Shown: positions 48,045-61,091, counted from the first letter of the stretch. The stretch is DNA of 64,000 nt from Neocallimastix lanati (nom. inval.) (GCA_016946835.1 JACVTC010000130.1:235001-299000), one strand, 5' to 3'. A program made the numbers and translations. The notes: generated from the letters alone by a model not told the origin.

Positions 48045-48539
48045 TTTACATGAAATATTTACAAGTATTTATATTTTTCTTTAAAATTAAACTATTTATA
48101 ATTTATAAATAAAAAGAATAATTAAATAAAATAAAAGTAATAAAATTAATAATAAAATAAATATTTAATAATAAAATAAATAAATTTGTTTATTATAAAA
48201 ATAATTAAAAATATTTTGTTATTTAAATTAATAAATTTTGTTATTATAAAATTATTATTTAATTATAAAATTAATTATAAAAATTATTATAAAACTAATT
48301 ATTAAAACTAATTATTTTATTTTAAATTTAATCTTAATATTTTTATTTTGAAAAATATATAATATTTCTTTCATATCTGAGTATTAATGTAATTTTTAAG
48401 TGTAATTTATTTGTTTTAATTAATTAATTAATTAATTTTTTTTTTTTTATTTTATTAAATTATTATTAAACTTGGCTAAGGTTAGTTTTGATTTTATGTA
48501 TAATAAATTTTCAAGATTTATTAATTTTGTTATTTATCA
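47779..48539 (-). repeat. LTR of element D (5' LTR in element orientation)
   Basis: Copy of 41256-42015. Its outer end is followed by ATAC (48540-48543) and, ten bases later, the tRNA-Thr gene. Confidence 0.92.
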
Positions 48540-48553
48540 ATACTAAATGGGGA

Positions 48554-48625
48554 GCCCGCTTGGCTCAGTGGTAGAGCGTCGCTCTCGTAAAGCGAAGATC
48601 AGTGGTTCGATCCCGCTAGTGGGCA
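48554..48625 (+). tRNA. tRNA-Thr (anticodon CGT)
   Basis: 72-nt cloverleaf without intron. The acceptor stem GCCCGCT pairs with AGTGGGC (one G-U), followed by discriminator A. The D stem is GCTC/GAGC with an AGTGGTA loop. The anticodon stem TCGCT/AGCGA encloses CTCGTAA, giving anticodon CGT (reads ACG). The T arm AGTGG-TTCGATC-CCGCT carries the B-box GGTTCGATCC. The CCA end is not encoded, as usual for eukaryotes. A T-run terminator lies 14 bp downstream. It sits at the right edge of the LTR-element stack and is probably the landmark that attracted those insertions. Confidence 0.95.
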
Positions 48626-48638
48626 AATTACCTTACAA

Positions 48639-48650
48639 TTTTATTTTTTT
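48639..48650 (+). terminator. Pol III terminator of the tRNA-Thr gene
   Basis: TTTTATTTTTTT about 14 bp after the last base of the tRNA: the expected oligo-T terminator for RNA polymerase III. Confidence 0.8.
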
Positions 48651-49292
48651 CATACTACTACTACCAAGAGCGTCAATGCTGAAGAAACAGTAAGACAGGC
48701 CAGCAGGGCTAGCGCAACCAATGAAGATCATAATTTTGTATCTTAAAATTAGGATTAACATTGCGATGTCAAAATAAATTATTATACTTCAGTATAATAA
48801 TGCCCTTGTGAAGTCTTACAAATATTAATTAAATGAAACTAGAATATATTATACCATTATTTTATTTTATTTTGTGTTTTATTTTTTGTTTATTTTTTTA
48901 TCTTTTTTTTTTTTATTATTTTATTACATGTATTTTATCAAATATTTAATTAATAAAGATGAAACAAGTTTGCTGCCGTTAAAAAAAAAAAAAAAAAAAA
49001 AAAAATGATAGTAAAAATAGGAATTATTTAATAGTATTAAGGTGGATAGTGAAAATAATAATAATTATAGTATCGTTCCTACTAACTAATTAATAAACGT
49101 AGAGAATAGGTCAAATGGTGAAAATTGTATTATTAATAGTATGAGGTGAGTGAATGATTGTAGAAAGTGTAAATAAAAAAAATATATCGGTGACGTGGTC
49201 CCGATATTCTATATCATTTCTTTCTTGATGGAAGAGAGAGTGCAGACCATGATTAATTTTTAAATTATATATATATATATATATATATAAAA

Positions 49293-49338
49293 AGGAAAAG
49301 AGGAAAGAGGAAAGAGGAAAGAGGAAAGAGGAAAGGGA
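49293..49338. repeat. Purine-only GGAAAGA-type tract
   Basis: About 45 bases of pure purine, mostly GGAAAGA(G) units. Together with the pyrimidine and purine runs at 49717, 49980 and 50030 it makes this the only region with long G-containing strand asymmetry. Mirror-type purine tracts can form triplex DNA; no functional evidence. Confidence 0.7.
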
Positions 49339-49749
49339 GTTAGGATTTTTTTTTTTTTTTTAGAAATATTTCCTTAGAAATGGTTTTAAGTCTTAAATAA
49401 ACAACAACAACAACAACAGCAACAAAAAAAAAAAAAAAAAAAAAAAAAAGTTGCACCACCATTCTTGAATGAATGATGATGCCATTTAATGGCTCTCTCT
49501 CTCTCTTTTTTTTTTTATAAAGAAAATTCATACCTATTATAGGGACTTGGCAAAGTAAGTTAAATATATATAAAAAGAAGTATATAAAGAAAAAGTACTC
49601 AATAACAAAGAAAAAAATTTTTTTTTTCTTTTTTTTTACGATAAGAATGCCTATAAAAAAAAAAAAAATTTCACAACGACGACGATGATGATGATGAATG
49701 GATGGGTATAAAAACTCCTCCCTCCTCCCTCCTCCCTTTAATAACCCTT

Positions 49750-49794
<45 letters not shown>

Positions 49795-50162
49795 AACCAA
49801 AGGAATGAGAGAAACGAGCGAGCGACCAAAAAAAAAAACGTCAATATGCCACACTTTAAAAAAAAAAAATGTTAGTTATCATTTTTTTAAATAAGATTTA
49901 AATAAAAAGATAGGTTTTTTTCTTTTTTTTTTTATTTGATAGCACAAAGAGGGGAGGGGAGAGGTCAATGCCTCTCTTTCTGTCTCTCTCTTTCTCTCTC
50001 TCTCTCTGTTCTTATGAAAGGAGAAGAAAGAAAAGAAAAGAAAAGAAAAGAAAAGAAAGAAGACCCATAATTTTCCCTTAATTTCTTTCTTTTTCTGCTG
50101 ATGCTTAATTCATCAAAAACCCTTCCCTAATCCCAAGAATAAGAATTTCCAAGAATTCCCCC

Positions 50163-50195
<33 letters not shown>

Positions 50196-50387
50196 AAACA
50201 GAAATCTTAAAATAATCATTTTGGAAATGAAGTTTCATTGCAATAATGAAATTTTTTTTCTTTATTTATTTCTTAACACTTTTTTTTTTTCTTTTTACAT
50301 TACTATTCAAAATATTATTATGTTCCTATTGGACAAATAGTATATATATATATATATATTTTTCTTTTTTTTTTTTTTTTTATTGAG

Positions 50388-50427
<40 letters not shown>

Positions 50428-51109
50428 ATATTCATGTAATTAATAAACGAACAAATAATTAAATAAAGTTAAAAGTTTGAAATAATTGCAGCTGTAAAAA
50501 AAAAAGTTATTACAGTTTTATTTCAAAAGAAATAAAATAAAAATAAAATAAAAATAAAAAATATATATATGTTTAAAAAATAAATATTTTTATATTTTTA
50601 TATTAAATAAAAATTAAAAATTTAAAAAAAAATTTTTTTTTTTCTTTTTACTATGTTAATTATTAAATAATAATAATAAATAAAAAAAGTAATTAAATTT
50701 TTAGTGTAACCCAAAAAGAAGGATGAAACATAATTAAAATATGGATATGGATAATAAATGAATAAACTATTATATATAATATTTTTTTTTTATTTATTTC
50801 ATTTAATATATTTTAATTAAAATTTATAAATAAATAAATAAATAAATAAATAATAGAATAATGAATAAACAAATAAATAAATTATTGAATAATAAATAAT
50901 TGAATAATAAATAATAAATAATAAATAATAAATAATAAATAATAAATGATAAAATAAATAATTGAATAGTAAATAATAAATAAATATATAAATAATATAT
51001 AATAATAATTATTATTTTTTTCAACGTATGATTTATTTATTCATTTTTAATAAATATTTCTAATAAAAAATATATATTAACAACTTTACTTTTTAAAAAT
51101 TTCATATTT

Positions 51110-51280
51110 CATTTTTCATATTTCATTTTTCATATTTCATTTTCATATTTCATTTCATATTTCATTTTACATATTTCATATTTCATATTTCATTTTACAT
51201 ATTTCATATTTCATTTTTATATTTCATTTTTCATATTTCATTTTTATATTTCATTTTCATATTTCATTTTCATTTTCATT
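51110..51280. repeat. TTTCAT/TTTCATA tandem array
   Basis: Irregular array of 'ATATTTCATTTT'-type units of about 10-13 bp over 170 bp. Simple-sequence origin. Confidence 0.8.
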
Positions 51281-51578
51281 TAATTTTTTGGTTATTTATT
51301 TAGTTATTTAATCTTTTCATTTTCATTTTTTTTTTTTTTTAAAAAAAAAAAAAAGGAAGATATATCCTCTTCATCTCCTTCATAAAAAATGAAACTTAAT
51401 TAATTTCAATTTCAATTTTTTTTTTATTACACCAAATTTTTATAAGAAATAGATAAGAATAGTGGAACTCTAACTTTTTTTATTTTTTATTTTTTATTTT
51501 AAAAAAAAAAAAAAAAAAAAAAAATTCAAGTGATAAGGATGAATTTTTATTTCTAAGAGAGTTTAATTAAGAAGTTAT

Positions 51579-51625
<47 letters not shown>

Positions 51626-51895
51626 AGTTATCATATAAATGAAGAAAAAAAAAGATCAAGTAAAATACTTTTTTTTAAAAAAAAAGAATAAATTGATAAT
51701 TAATAATTATAAATATAAAAATTATTTTTTTTTATTTCATTATTAAGAATATTAATAAGTTATACTAATTTTTTTTTATTTTTATTTTTATTTTATTTAT
51801 ATATGTTTATATCACAAATTTATATTACAATTAATATACTTTATCTTTTTTTTTATCTTTTTTTATTTTATTTTATTTTATTTATTTTCATTATT

Positions 51896-51933
<38 letters not shown>

Positions 51934-52755
51934 TTGAAATTCAATCAATAAACTTTCAAACAATACTTAGAGATATGACCCCCTAGATTCCTAATCATTA
52001 AATATTTATTTTAATTAATATTTTTTTTCTCATTTATGTATTTATATGTATATATAGGACTTATGACTATAAATCTTGAACCAAAAATAGATTATAGGAT
52101 TTTTTAAAGTTAAAATAATACATACATATATATATTATAAACAAAAATATTCATAGAGTAGTTAAAAAAAAAAAAGGCATTATTTATATTATTTATCATA
52201 ATAATTAATTATAATAAAATAATAATAAAAAAAATATTTTTATTTAAAGATATTTTAATAAATTTTTGAAGTATTCATCTATAAGAGAATAAGTTGAAAA
52301 ATGAATCTTTAAAGATTCTCATATTTAATAATAATAAAAATAAAATAAAGAGATGTAATCACTTTAATATAAATGTATTTGTCATAAAAAATAATTAACT
52401 TTTTTTTTTCTTATTTATTTATTTATTTATTAATTAATTTATTTATTTATTTATTTATTATTAAATAATTTTTTTACACCCGTTTTTTATTATTAACTTT
52501 CCTTTTTTTCTTCCAATATTAAAAAATTAATCTTATTTTTTTTTTAAACATAAAATTTTTTCCTTAAAAATGATTTAATTTATTTTAAATACATTCACTT
52601 ATATTTATTTAATACTAAATTTTTTTTTATATATATTTATTATTAAAATTAGTTTGGTCTCAATAAGATATTATTATGAGAATATATTATTATTTAATTA
52701 ATTAGTACTATTTTATATTTAAAAAGTATAGAATATTAAGCTTTATTTCTACTCA

Positions 52756-52830
52756 TGCAAAGTGTTGTGACTACCTCAATATTCCCACTGCCCTTGAGGG
52801 GATGGGGGAACTGAAACGAAGAGCTTTGTA
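52756..52830 (+). ncRNA. Candidate structured RNA in a GC-richer island
   Basis: A ~100-bp island (about 52740-52845) of mixed sequence in A/T desert with no reading frame. TGCAAAG (52756-52762) can pair with CTTTGTA (52824-52830) as a closing stem. Inside, TTCCC (52782-52786) pairs with GGGAA (52806-52810), and CCC-TTGA-GGG (52791-52800) closes a tetraloop. A pairing-rich island like this suits a small RNA gene, but it matches no spliceosomal, SRP, RNase P or U3 core that I know. The strand is a guess. It could equally be an element scrap. Confidence 0.3.
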
Positions 52831-52845
52831 CACACAGGAAATAAA

Positions 52846-53104
52846 AATAAAATAAAATAAAATAAAAAAAACTAAAAATAATAATAAAAAAAAAAAAATA
52901 ACTTAATTTCTAACAGTATTTATAATATATTTAGATAATATATACTAGCCATGAAAGACTTTTTTTTTTTTTATTTCACAAATCTAATCAAAATTAAAAA
53001 AAAAATAAAATAAAATAAAATAAAAAAGAAAACTACATAATTTTGTAAGAACTAACAAATATTATAAATTTAATGATATATATAATATTAAAAATAATAT
53101 TAAA

Positions 53105-53179
<75 letters not shown>

Positions 53180-53638
53180 TATCATAATAGAGTTATATGT
53201 AAAATACATATTTTAACTTATTTTTTTATTATTGGACTTGAATTTATTAAATTCTAATTTGAGGAAATAAATTTAAATAAAAATTAAATTGGAATGGACA
53301 CGTGTTTATATTTATAAGGAAACTAAAAATAATTTAGATTACTCATATTCATAAATTAAATAATGTTCTAATTAATTTTACCCTTAAATATTATTATTAT
53401 CATTATTACATAATCATTATTATTTATTAATTTCATTATCATTATTTATTATTATTATTATCATTATTACATAATCATTGTTATTCATTAATTTCATTAT
53501 CATTATTTATTAATTTCATTATTATTATTATTTATTATTAACTTGTTGTATATATTTCATATATTATTTTAAATCACTATTAATTTAAAATTTAAAGATA
53601 TTCCTTAAAAAAGGTTAGTAAATCAATCAAATTTATTA

Positions 53639-53669
<31 letters not shown>

Positions 53670-53922
53670 TTGAATATGTCATCAAACCAATTTTACATAT
53701 ATATAAAAAAAATAAAATGCAATGATGTTATGATGTTATGATGATAATATTCATATACATTTATATATAATTCCGAATTTATAAATTTCATGATAAAACT
53801 AATTTATTAAATATATATATATATATATAAGTATGTAAATATTAAACATGTCATAAAACAATATGAAATAAAGCTTTTTCTTTATCATAGTTAAATATAT
53901 AGAAAATTGTTATTTTGAAAGA

Positions 53923-53980
<58 letters not shown>

Positions 53981-54701
53981 CTAACTTTACACATTATACA
54001 TATTTATTTATTTATTTATTTATTTATTTTTTATTATTATTATTTTTTTTAATAAAATCCATTTTGACTATTTCAATTCTAGTAATAAGAAAGGAATAAA
54101 TTAAAAAATCATCTATCATTATCAAATAATGATTTCTGTATTTTTTTATTATATTTATTTTTAGTTATATTAAAAATTATATAAAAAATTTTTTTTGTAT
54201 TATCTTATTAAATATTAATTACTAAGGTTTATTATTAAATTTTTTTTTATTTATTCTTTTTTTTTTTTTTTTTTTGAAATTATAGAACAATAAAATATAG
54301 AGCAATAAAATATAAAATAAAAGAAATATGAAATATAAAGTATAAAATTATAAAATAATAGTAAAATAAAATAATAAATGATATTATTTTATAATGTATT
54401 ATTCTATTTTATTTATTTTGTATTTAGTTCATTTATTTTCATATTAAAATTCTCATCTTATTTTAATCTGAATAAAAATTTTCCATTTTTATAATTGATT
54501 CTATTTTGATCCATTTTAAAATAAACCTTTTTATATTTATTAACATATTTATTTATTTACTTATTTAATTACTTATTTATATACTTATTTATTAAAAATA
54601 ATTAATAATAATAATAATTATAATAAATTAAAGAGGATTTATAATAAATAATAACAAAAAAGATAATATTTATAATGAATAACAATAAAAAGTTTGTATT
54701 T

Positions 54702-54737
<36 letters not shown>

Positions 54738-54769
54738 GAAGTATTGATACTTATAATAATATATAGACT
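52846..54769. other. AT-rich intergenic DNA
   Basis: AAT microsatellites (53103-53177, 53930-53979), TCATTA repeats (53395-53525), a TA run (53648-53671) and poly-T. No supported gene. Confidence 0.5.
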
Positions 54770-55185
54770 GGGATTAACAAGAAGGGAGGACAAGAGGATC
54801 TCCAGTCTCTCTCTCTTTAAATGTATCGATGGGGCCCTTTCACTCTGCAAAGGCTAATATGAAATAAAAATACATCCCCTATACGCCGCATCATATGATA
54901 GGCTTCTTCTTTTTCAGTGATCTCTTGAACCATCATGGAAGGGAAGAAAAAAAAAAACAACTAATACACTAATTCTCTCATAGATCCAGTATAACCCTCT
55001 CTCTGCAACTATGGGCTTATATATATAGTCTAGTAACACAGGAAATATACTGACCATGGTGTACGAACACCAACTTCATTTATAAGTATATATATATATA
55101 TATTCAAGAGTTAGTCATAGAATCCATCCAAGAAACCTTGTGTGTGTTAGTCTTGAGTAAGTAACGACCAGGATATGAAATGGAA
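54770..55185. other. Less AT-rich island, unassigned
   Basis: About 415 bp of mixed base composition between A/T deserts. It contains GGGGCCC (about 54830), CT runs, and a perfect hairpin TGGTGT-ACGA-ACACCA (55057-55072). No reading frame of useful length or recognisable motif on either strand. It is most likely a decayed element or an unrecognised non-coding transcript. Confidence 0.3.
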
Positions 55186-56162
55186 AAACATTGTCTATTA
55201 ATTAATTCATAAATGACTTACTTTAATTCATGTAATAATTTCAATTCATTGATTATTTTGATAAATTTTTTATTTATCATTTAAATATTAATTTATCCAT
55301 CCTTTCATTTTATATATCACTTTATATATTAGCCATTTAAATCTCTTAGTTACTTATCAGTAAGAATTCATAACCAAAAAAATATAATATATAATATATA
55401 TAAATAAATTAAATAAATAAAAAATGAGCAATAATAATATCCATATATCATATAATATATATTTAATTTTTATTTAATTTTTATTTTATTTTATTTTATT
55501 TTATTTTATTCTTTTTTAATATTATTTTTATAACTCCTTTCATATATCAACATTAGAATGAGAGAAGAGATGCCCATATTAAAATATTAAATAGAAATTA
55601 TATATAAAATATATATATATAACGAGAAAAAAGTTGATATTTTAACTTTTATTCCAATTGAAATAATTATTTACATATTTTTTTTATTATCCTTTTTGGA
55701 TAGAATAAATTTATTAGATGTTGTCTCCCAAAAATATTTCTTTTTTTATTAATTTTAATTTGTTTGGATTTAATATAAAATTATTAGATTATATTTACTA
55801 TAAAATATAATAAAAATAATAAATAATAAATACAATAAAATATAATATAAACTATAGAATAAAATATAATAAAATCTATGTAACAACGAAATATGTTAAC
55901 CTATATAACTTATATATGTTATATATGTTATATGTTATGTATATGTTATGTATGTTATATAATTTCAAAATATATACCATATATACCATATAACCTAAAT
56001 AATAAATAAATATATAACACATATATAGCATAACATATATAAATAACCATATATAACATATATAAATAATCCTATATACATATATAAATAACCATATGTA
56101 ATATCATATATAACCATATATATTAAATATATGAAATTGTTTATTTCTAATTAATTTAATTG

Positions 56163-56425
56163 TTTATTAATAAATATTTCTTTTTTATTATTTATTAATA
56201 AATATTTCTTTTTTATTATTTATTAATAAATATTTCTTTTTTATTATTTAATAATAAATACATCTTTTTTATTATTTATTAATAAATATTTCTTTTTTAT
56301 TATTTATTAATAAATACTTCTTTTTTATTATTTATTAATAAATATTTCTTTTTTATTATTTATTAATAAATTTTATTAATAAATATTCTTTTTTATTATT
56401 TATTAATAAATATTTCTTTTTTATT
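56163..56425. repeat. 28-bp minisatellite, about 9 units
   Basis: The unit is the palindrome TATTTATTAATAAATA plus TTTCTTTTTTAT. AATAAATATTTC starts at 56169 and 56197, giving a 28-bp period, with a few variant units (CATC, ACTTC). It shares its 16-bp palindromic core with the 39-bp array at 14.3 kb, although the spacer is different. Confidence 0.9.
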
Positions 56426-56887
56426 ATTATTTATTATTTAATTATTTAATTATTTATGTTATAATATATGAATGTAATAACATGCATTGTAAATTAATTA
56501 ATAGATAAGCCACAATATATTAATTTCTGAAGTTAACCTCTTTATCATATAATGTAATAATATGAAGTTTGATCTAATTATGAACCATAAATTTCTTTAA
56601 ATCATTTATTTATTATTTACTATTTATATCTTAATTTATAATAATAATACTAAATATTAATATATTAATAGCCTTTTTTGTATAGTTTATTATTATTATT
56701 ATTATAAATTAATTAATTAATTAATAAAATTAATAATTTTATCTGGTTTTAATTAATTAAACCAAAAACTAATTACCAAACTAATTACCAAAAAAGGAAA
56801 TTTATAGATACATAAAAAAAAAAAAAAAAAAAAGAAAATAAAAAAATTTTTTTATTTTGTTATGCTTCATGATTTCTTTTCATGTCA

Positions 56888-56926
<39 letters not shown>

Positions 56927-58259
56927 CTGTTATTTTAAATATTTAAACAATTAAAATAAAATTGGAGTGAGATGCTTTATATATATAAATATCACTCCAC
57001 CCAATTTAAAATTTTTTTTTGTATAGACATAAAACTACATTAATAAATGTTTTATATATTTCAAATCATTTGAAATAACATTTTTTAGAATGATATAATA
57101 TGATAGTCTCTTCATATATTTATGACTTATATTTTTAAAATTTTATTTTTTTATAGTATATGACATATAGATATAGAAAAATAAATTATTAAATAGAAAA
57201 ATAATTAGAAATATAAAAGTATATATTAAGTATAAAAATATATTTAAATATAAAAGTATATTCAAATATAGAATTATAAGATAAAATGAAAATAAAATAA
57301 AATAAAATAAAAAGAAAAAAAAAAAAAAAAAGTAAATAATAAAAACAGAAAAGAAAAAAGGTTTTCTAAATATCAAAAAGTTTATTGAACAGTTATTATA
57401 CTATAAAAAAAATATAATGTAAGTGAATGTTATTAAATAATAGTAATAGAAATACATTTAATGATAAGCCACATATATTTAATGTATGAGATATGAAAAA
57501 TGCTTCAGATTGTAAATTCAATTGATTTATTTATTCTATTTATCCTTCTACCAAGAAACCTAATAATCCATGTTATATTAACATTTTCATTTAAATTTTA
57601 ATTCTGTATATTTATATATTAAAAAAAAATAATAAAAATAAAAATCTCTTAATTTTATTTTAAAATTTTTATTTTATTATATAAATACAGAAAATTTTTT
57701 AAAAGTATTAAACTTTTTCTTGAGAAGTGAATGATAAATAAAAAAGTAATAAATAAAAAATAAAAAGATATAAAGAATAAAAGATAAAAATATAAAAAAA
57801 TATTATTAAAGAAAGTAAAATTCAATTGACTAAAGCATAGTAATAATAAATAATTATTATTAATCATTAACTAAAAGTTAATCCTAATACATAACCAAAA
57901 AACAAGGCATTAATAGTAATTTAATCGTTATATAATATTTAAGCTTTTTTTTTTTTTTTTATGTAATCCAAATATTTCATTTATGTTTAATACTCTATTA
58001 AATATTAAATAGTATTATATAATAAATATTAAACTATAATATTAAATAATAAATATTATATAATAAATATTAAAATGATAAATATATATAATATATATTA
58101 TATAATATTTAAATAGATTGGCATTTATTGACTTTTGTATTCTTAATTAATTTTTTATGGTGAAGGTTGATTTTTTATGAACAAAATACATCAAACATGG
58201 CAAAATAAAATTAAAAAAAAAAAAAAAAAAAATAAAATAAAAACTATTCATATAGCACC

Positions 58260-58293
<34 letters not shown>

Positions 58294-58730
58294 TAGAAGG
58301 AATAATAAATAATAATTAATAATTAAATAATAAATAATTGAACTAAAAATTATAATAATAAATAATAAATAATATATATAATAATGAATAATTAAATAAT
58401 AATAATTAGAAATTAAATATATTTAATAATAAAATGTATATATATATAATAATAATAAATAAAAAAATAATATTACATTTATATATTTATTATTTAATTA
58501 ATTATAAATAGAAAAATAATTGATACTATTTTTTTTTTTGTCTCTTCATATAAAACAAATATTTCCTTTTCACTTTATACATTTATTCTTGTTAATGATA
58601 ATAAAAACAAAATGAAAACAGAAAAGTCACGTCCTTGATTGTTAATAGTAATGAAAGATACCTAATTTCAAAAATAAAATAAAATAAAAAATAAAATAAA
58701 ATAAAAATAAAGAAAATAAAATACATCTGT

Positions 58731-59503
58731 ATTTTATTTATTTATTTATTTATATTTATTTATATTTATTTATTTATATTTATTTATTTATTTATATTTA
58801 TTAATTTATATTTATTTATTTATTTATATTTATTTATTTATATTTATTTATTTATATTTATTTATTTATATTTATTTATTTATTTATATTTATTTATTTA
58901 TATTTATTTATTTATATTTATTTATTTATATTTATTTATTTATATTTATTTATTTATATTTATTTATTTATTTATTTATATTTATTTATTTATATTTATT
59001 TATTTATTTATTTATTTATATTTATTTATTTATATTTATTTATTAATTTATATTTATTTATTTATATTTATTTATTTATTTATATTTATTTATTTATTTA
59101 TATTTATTTATTTATTTATTTATTTATATTTATTTATTTATATTTATTTATTTATTTATTTATTTATATTTATTTATTTATATTTATTTATTTATTTATA
59201 TTTATTTATTTATATTTATTTATTTATATTTATTTATTTATTTATTTATATTTATTTATTTATTTATTTATATTTATTTATTTATTTATATTTATTAATT
59301 TATATTTATTTATTTATTTATATTTATTTATTTATTTATATTTATTTATTTATTTATATTTATTTATTTATATTTATTTATTTATATTTATTTATTTATT
59401 TATATTTATTTATTTATATTTATTTATATTTATTTATTTATATTTATTTATTTATATTTATTTATTTATTTATATTTATTTATTTATTTATATTTATTTA
59501 TTA
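58731..59503. repeat. ~770-bp TTTA-based satellite
   Basis: Long run built of TTTA tetranucleotides interrupted by an extra TA every 8-16 bases (…TATTTATTTATTTA…). Three TTAATT interruptions are visible. The largest simple repeat in the window. Confidence 0.95.
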
Positions 59504-61045
59504 ATTTTAATTTGTTTTTTTATAATATAAAAATAATTAAATATTTTATATTAAAAAATAATTTAATTATTTATTAATTAAGTTATTTAATAGTTCATTA
59601 TTTGTTTGAATATATAACAACTACATTTTAATATACTAATGATTGTATATAATAAAATAAATTACTACTTAAATATATATATAAAAAAATTTATTTATAT
59701 ATAGAGAAATAATTATATATTATTTATATATTTTTTTATTTTTTATTTTTTATTTATATTAAAAGATTAATATTAAAATGAGTTTTTAATTTTTTTTTTT
59801 TTTCATAGTTTTTATTTTTTTTTTATTTATACTACTATTGTTATAATCATAATCTTTTAAAGTTAACCTTTGTAATGAAAGGATTAACAATTTAAAAAAA
59901 ATATAATACAATTAAGATACGTTTTAAATTTAATTTATTAAAAGAAAAAAGTAGTATATATATTAAACAAACAAAAATTTAATTGTTTTAATAAAATATA
60001 TTATCATAATAAAATTTTAAGAAATTTTTACAAATTTACACTTAAAAGAAATAATATTATTACCAAAATCCTATTTAATTTGTTTAATTTATTTTTATGT
60101 CTTTAATATAAAGTATAATTTAGCAAAAGTAAAATATATAATAAAATTGAATAATTATAATAATCAATTAAAAATAAGATAACAAAGTAATAAATACATA
60201 TCATTCCTATTAATAAAAATTAACCAAAAAGATTTTTAATTTCCTTTTACCTGAAAGAAAATTCATTTAATATTATATTAACAAAAATATTGCAATAAAG
60301 TTTAAATATATAAAAAATATATCATAAATATATATATTACATAAAACTAATTCTTTTAATACGTTACAGTAAATACAATAAATTGTTAAATGATTATATA
60401 GTAATCTTCAGTAACGAATAATAATATATATAAATATACCATTTATTTAATATGTATTCATTTTCATAGATATAAGCCAAGAAAAGAATTATAGATATAG
60501 ATATACATAAATTTCATTACTAATATATCAATGTATTAAATTATAGAAACAAAATATATATTTACGAAGGAAGAAAATAATAAAAATAATTGTAAGTAGA
60601 TTAACCTCTTTCTTTGCTTTATATTCATATATTTTTAATTATGTTTTATATAATATTTTCATTACTTTATACGTAAATGCTATTGTTATTATAATAATCC
60701 ACTTTTTTTTTTTTTTTCTTTTTTTAATTCAAAATCTAATATCATAGAATTAATAAATTTTTTTTTTAGCCATTTATAAAATAATAATACTAATTTTTAA
60801 AAAAAGTATAGTAATAATTATAAGTTTTTCTTAGAATGTTTTTATTTTCATTTTATATTTTTTTCTTTTAGAAATAATAATATAATAATAAAAAAAACAA
60901 ATATAAATATATTTATAATACTTTTATATATATATAATGTAAAATATTATACATTTGGAAATTCATTTTAAAAATTATCAATTTATATCTTAATATTCTT
61001 TTTTACTCATTTTCTCATTTTCTCAGTTTTTCTTTCTTATTTATT

Positions 61046-61091
<46 letters not shown>

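Larger units (their letters stand above)
41256..48539 (-). mobile_element. Element D: Ty3/gypsy LTR retrotransposon, looks whole, next to a tRNA gene
   Basis: Minus-strand element of 7.3 kb with LTRs of about 760 bp (41256-42015 and 47779-48539), essentially identical by eye. ATAC lies directly outside each end (41252-41255, 48540-48543). Element order: 5' LTR, primer-binding site, ~0.9-kb leader, gag, TTTAAAT recoding site, pol, 3' LTR. It ends 14 bp from the mature 5' end of a tRNA-Thr gene, the kind of position Ty3 uses in yeast. There is no chromodomain and no envelope gene. It looks whole; near-identical LTRs imply the most recent or one of the most recent insertions in the stack. Confidence 0.93.
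48651..52740. other. Gene-free DNA with purine/pyrimidine tracts and TTTCAT repeats
   Basis: Begins with about 80 bp of mixed sequence, then A/T-rich DNA. Notable contents: GGAAAGA purine tract (49293-49338), CTCCTCC run (about 49717-49737), CT run (49980-50008), AAAAG run (about 50030-50059), long poly-A tracts (49751-49791, 51581-51624, 51898-51931) and a TTTCAT array (51110-51280). Short open frames are homopolymer artefacts. No gene recognised. Confidence 0.5.

Noticed and set aside
52801-52816. GGGGGAACTGAAAC in the island resembles a stretch of bacterial 23S rRNA
   Set aside because: Only about 14 bases match and the flanks do not, so it is not evidence for an rRNA fragment.
58731-59503. 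Telomeric or centromeric repeat interpretation of the TTTA array
   Set aside because: No G-rich telomere unit and no long monomeric satellite; an internal simple-repeat expansion is sufficient.
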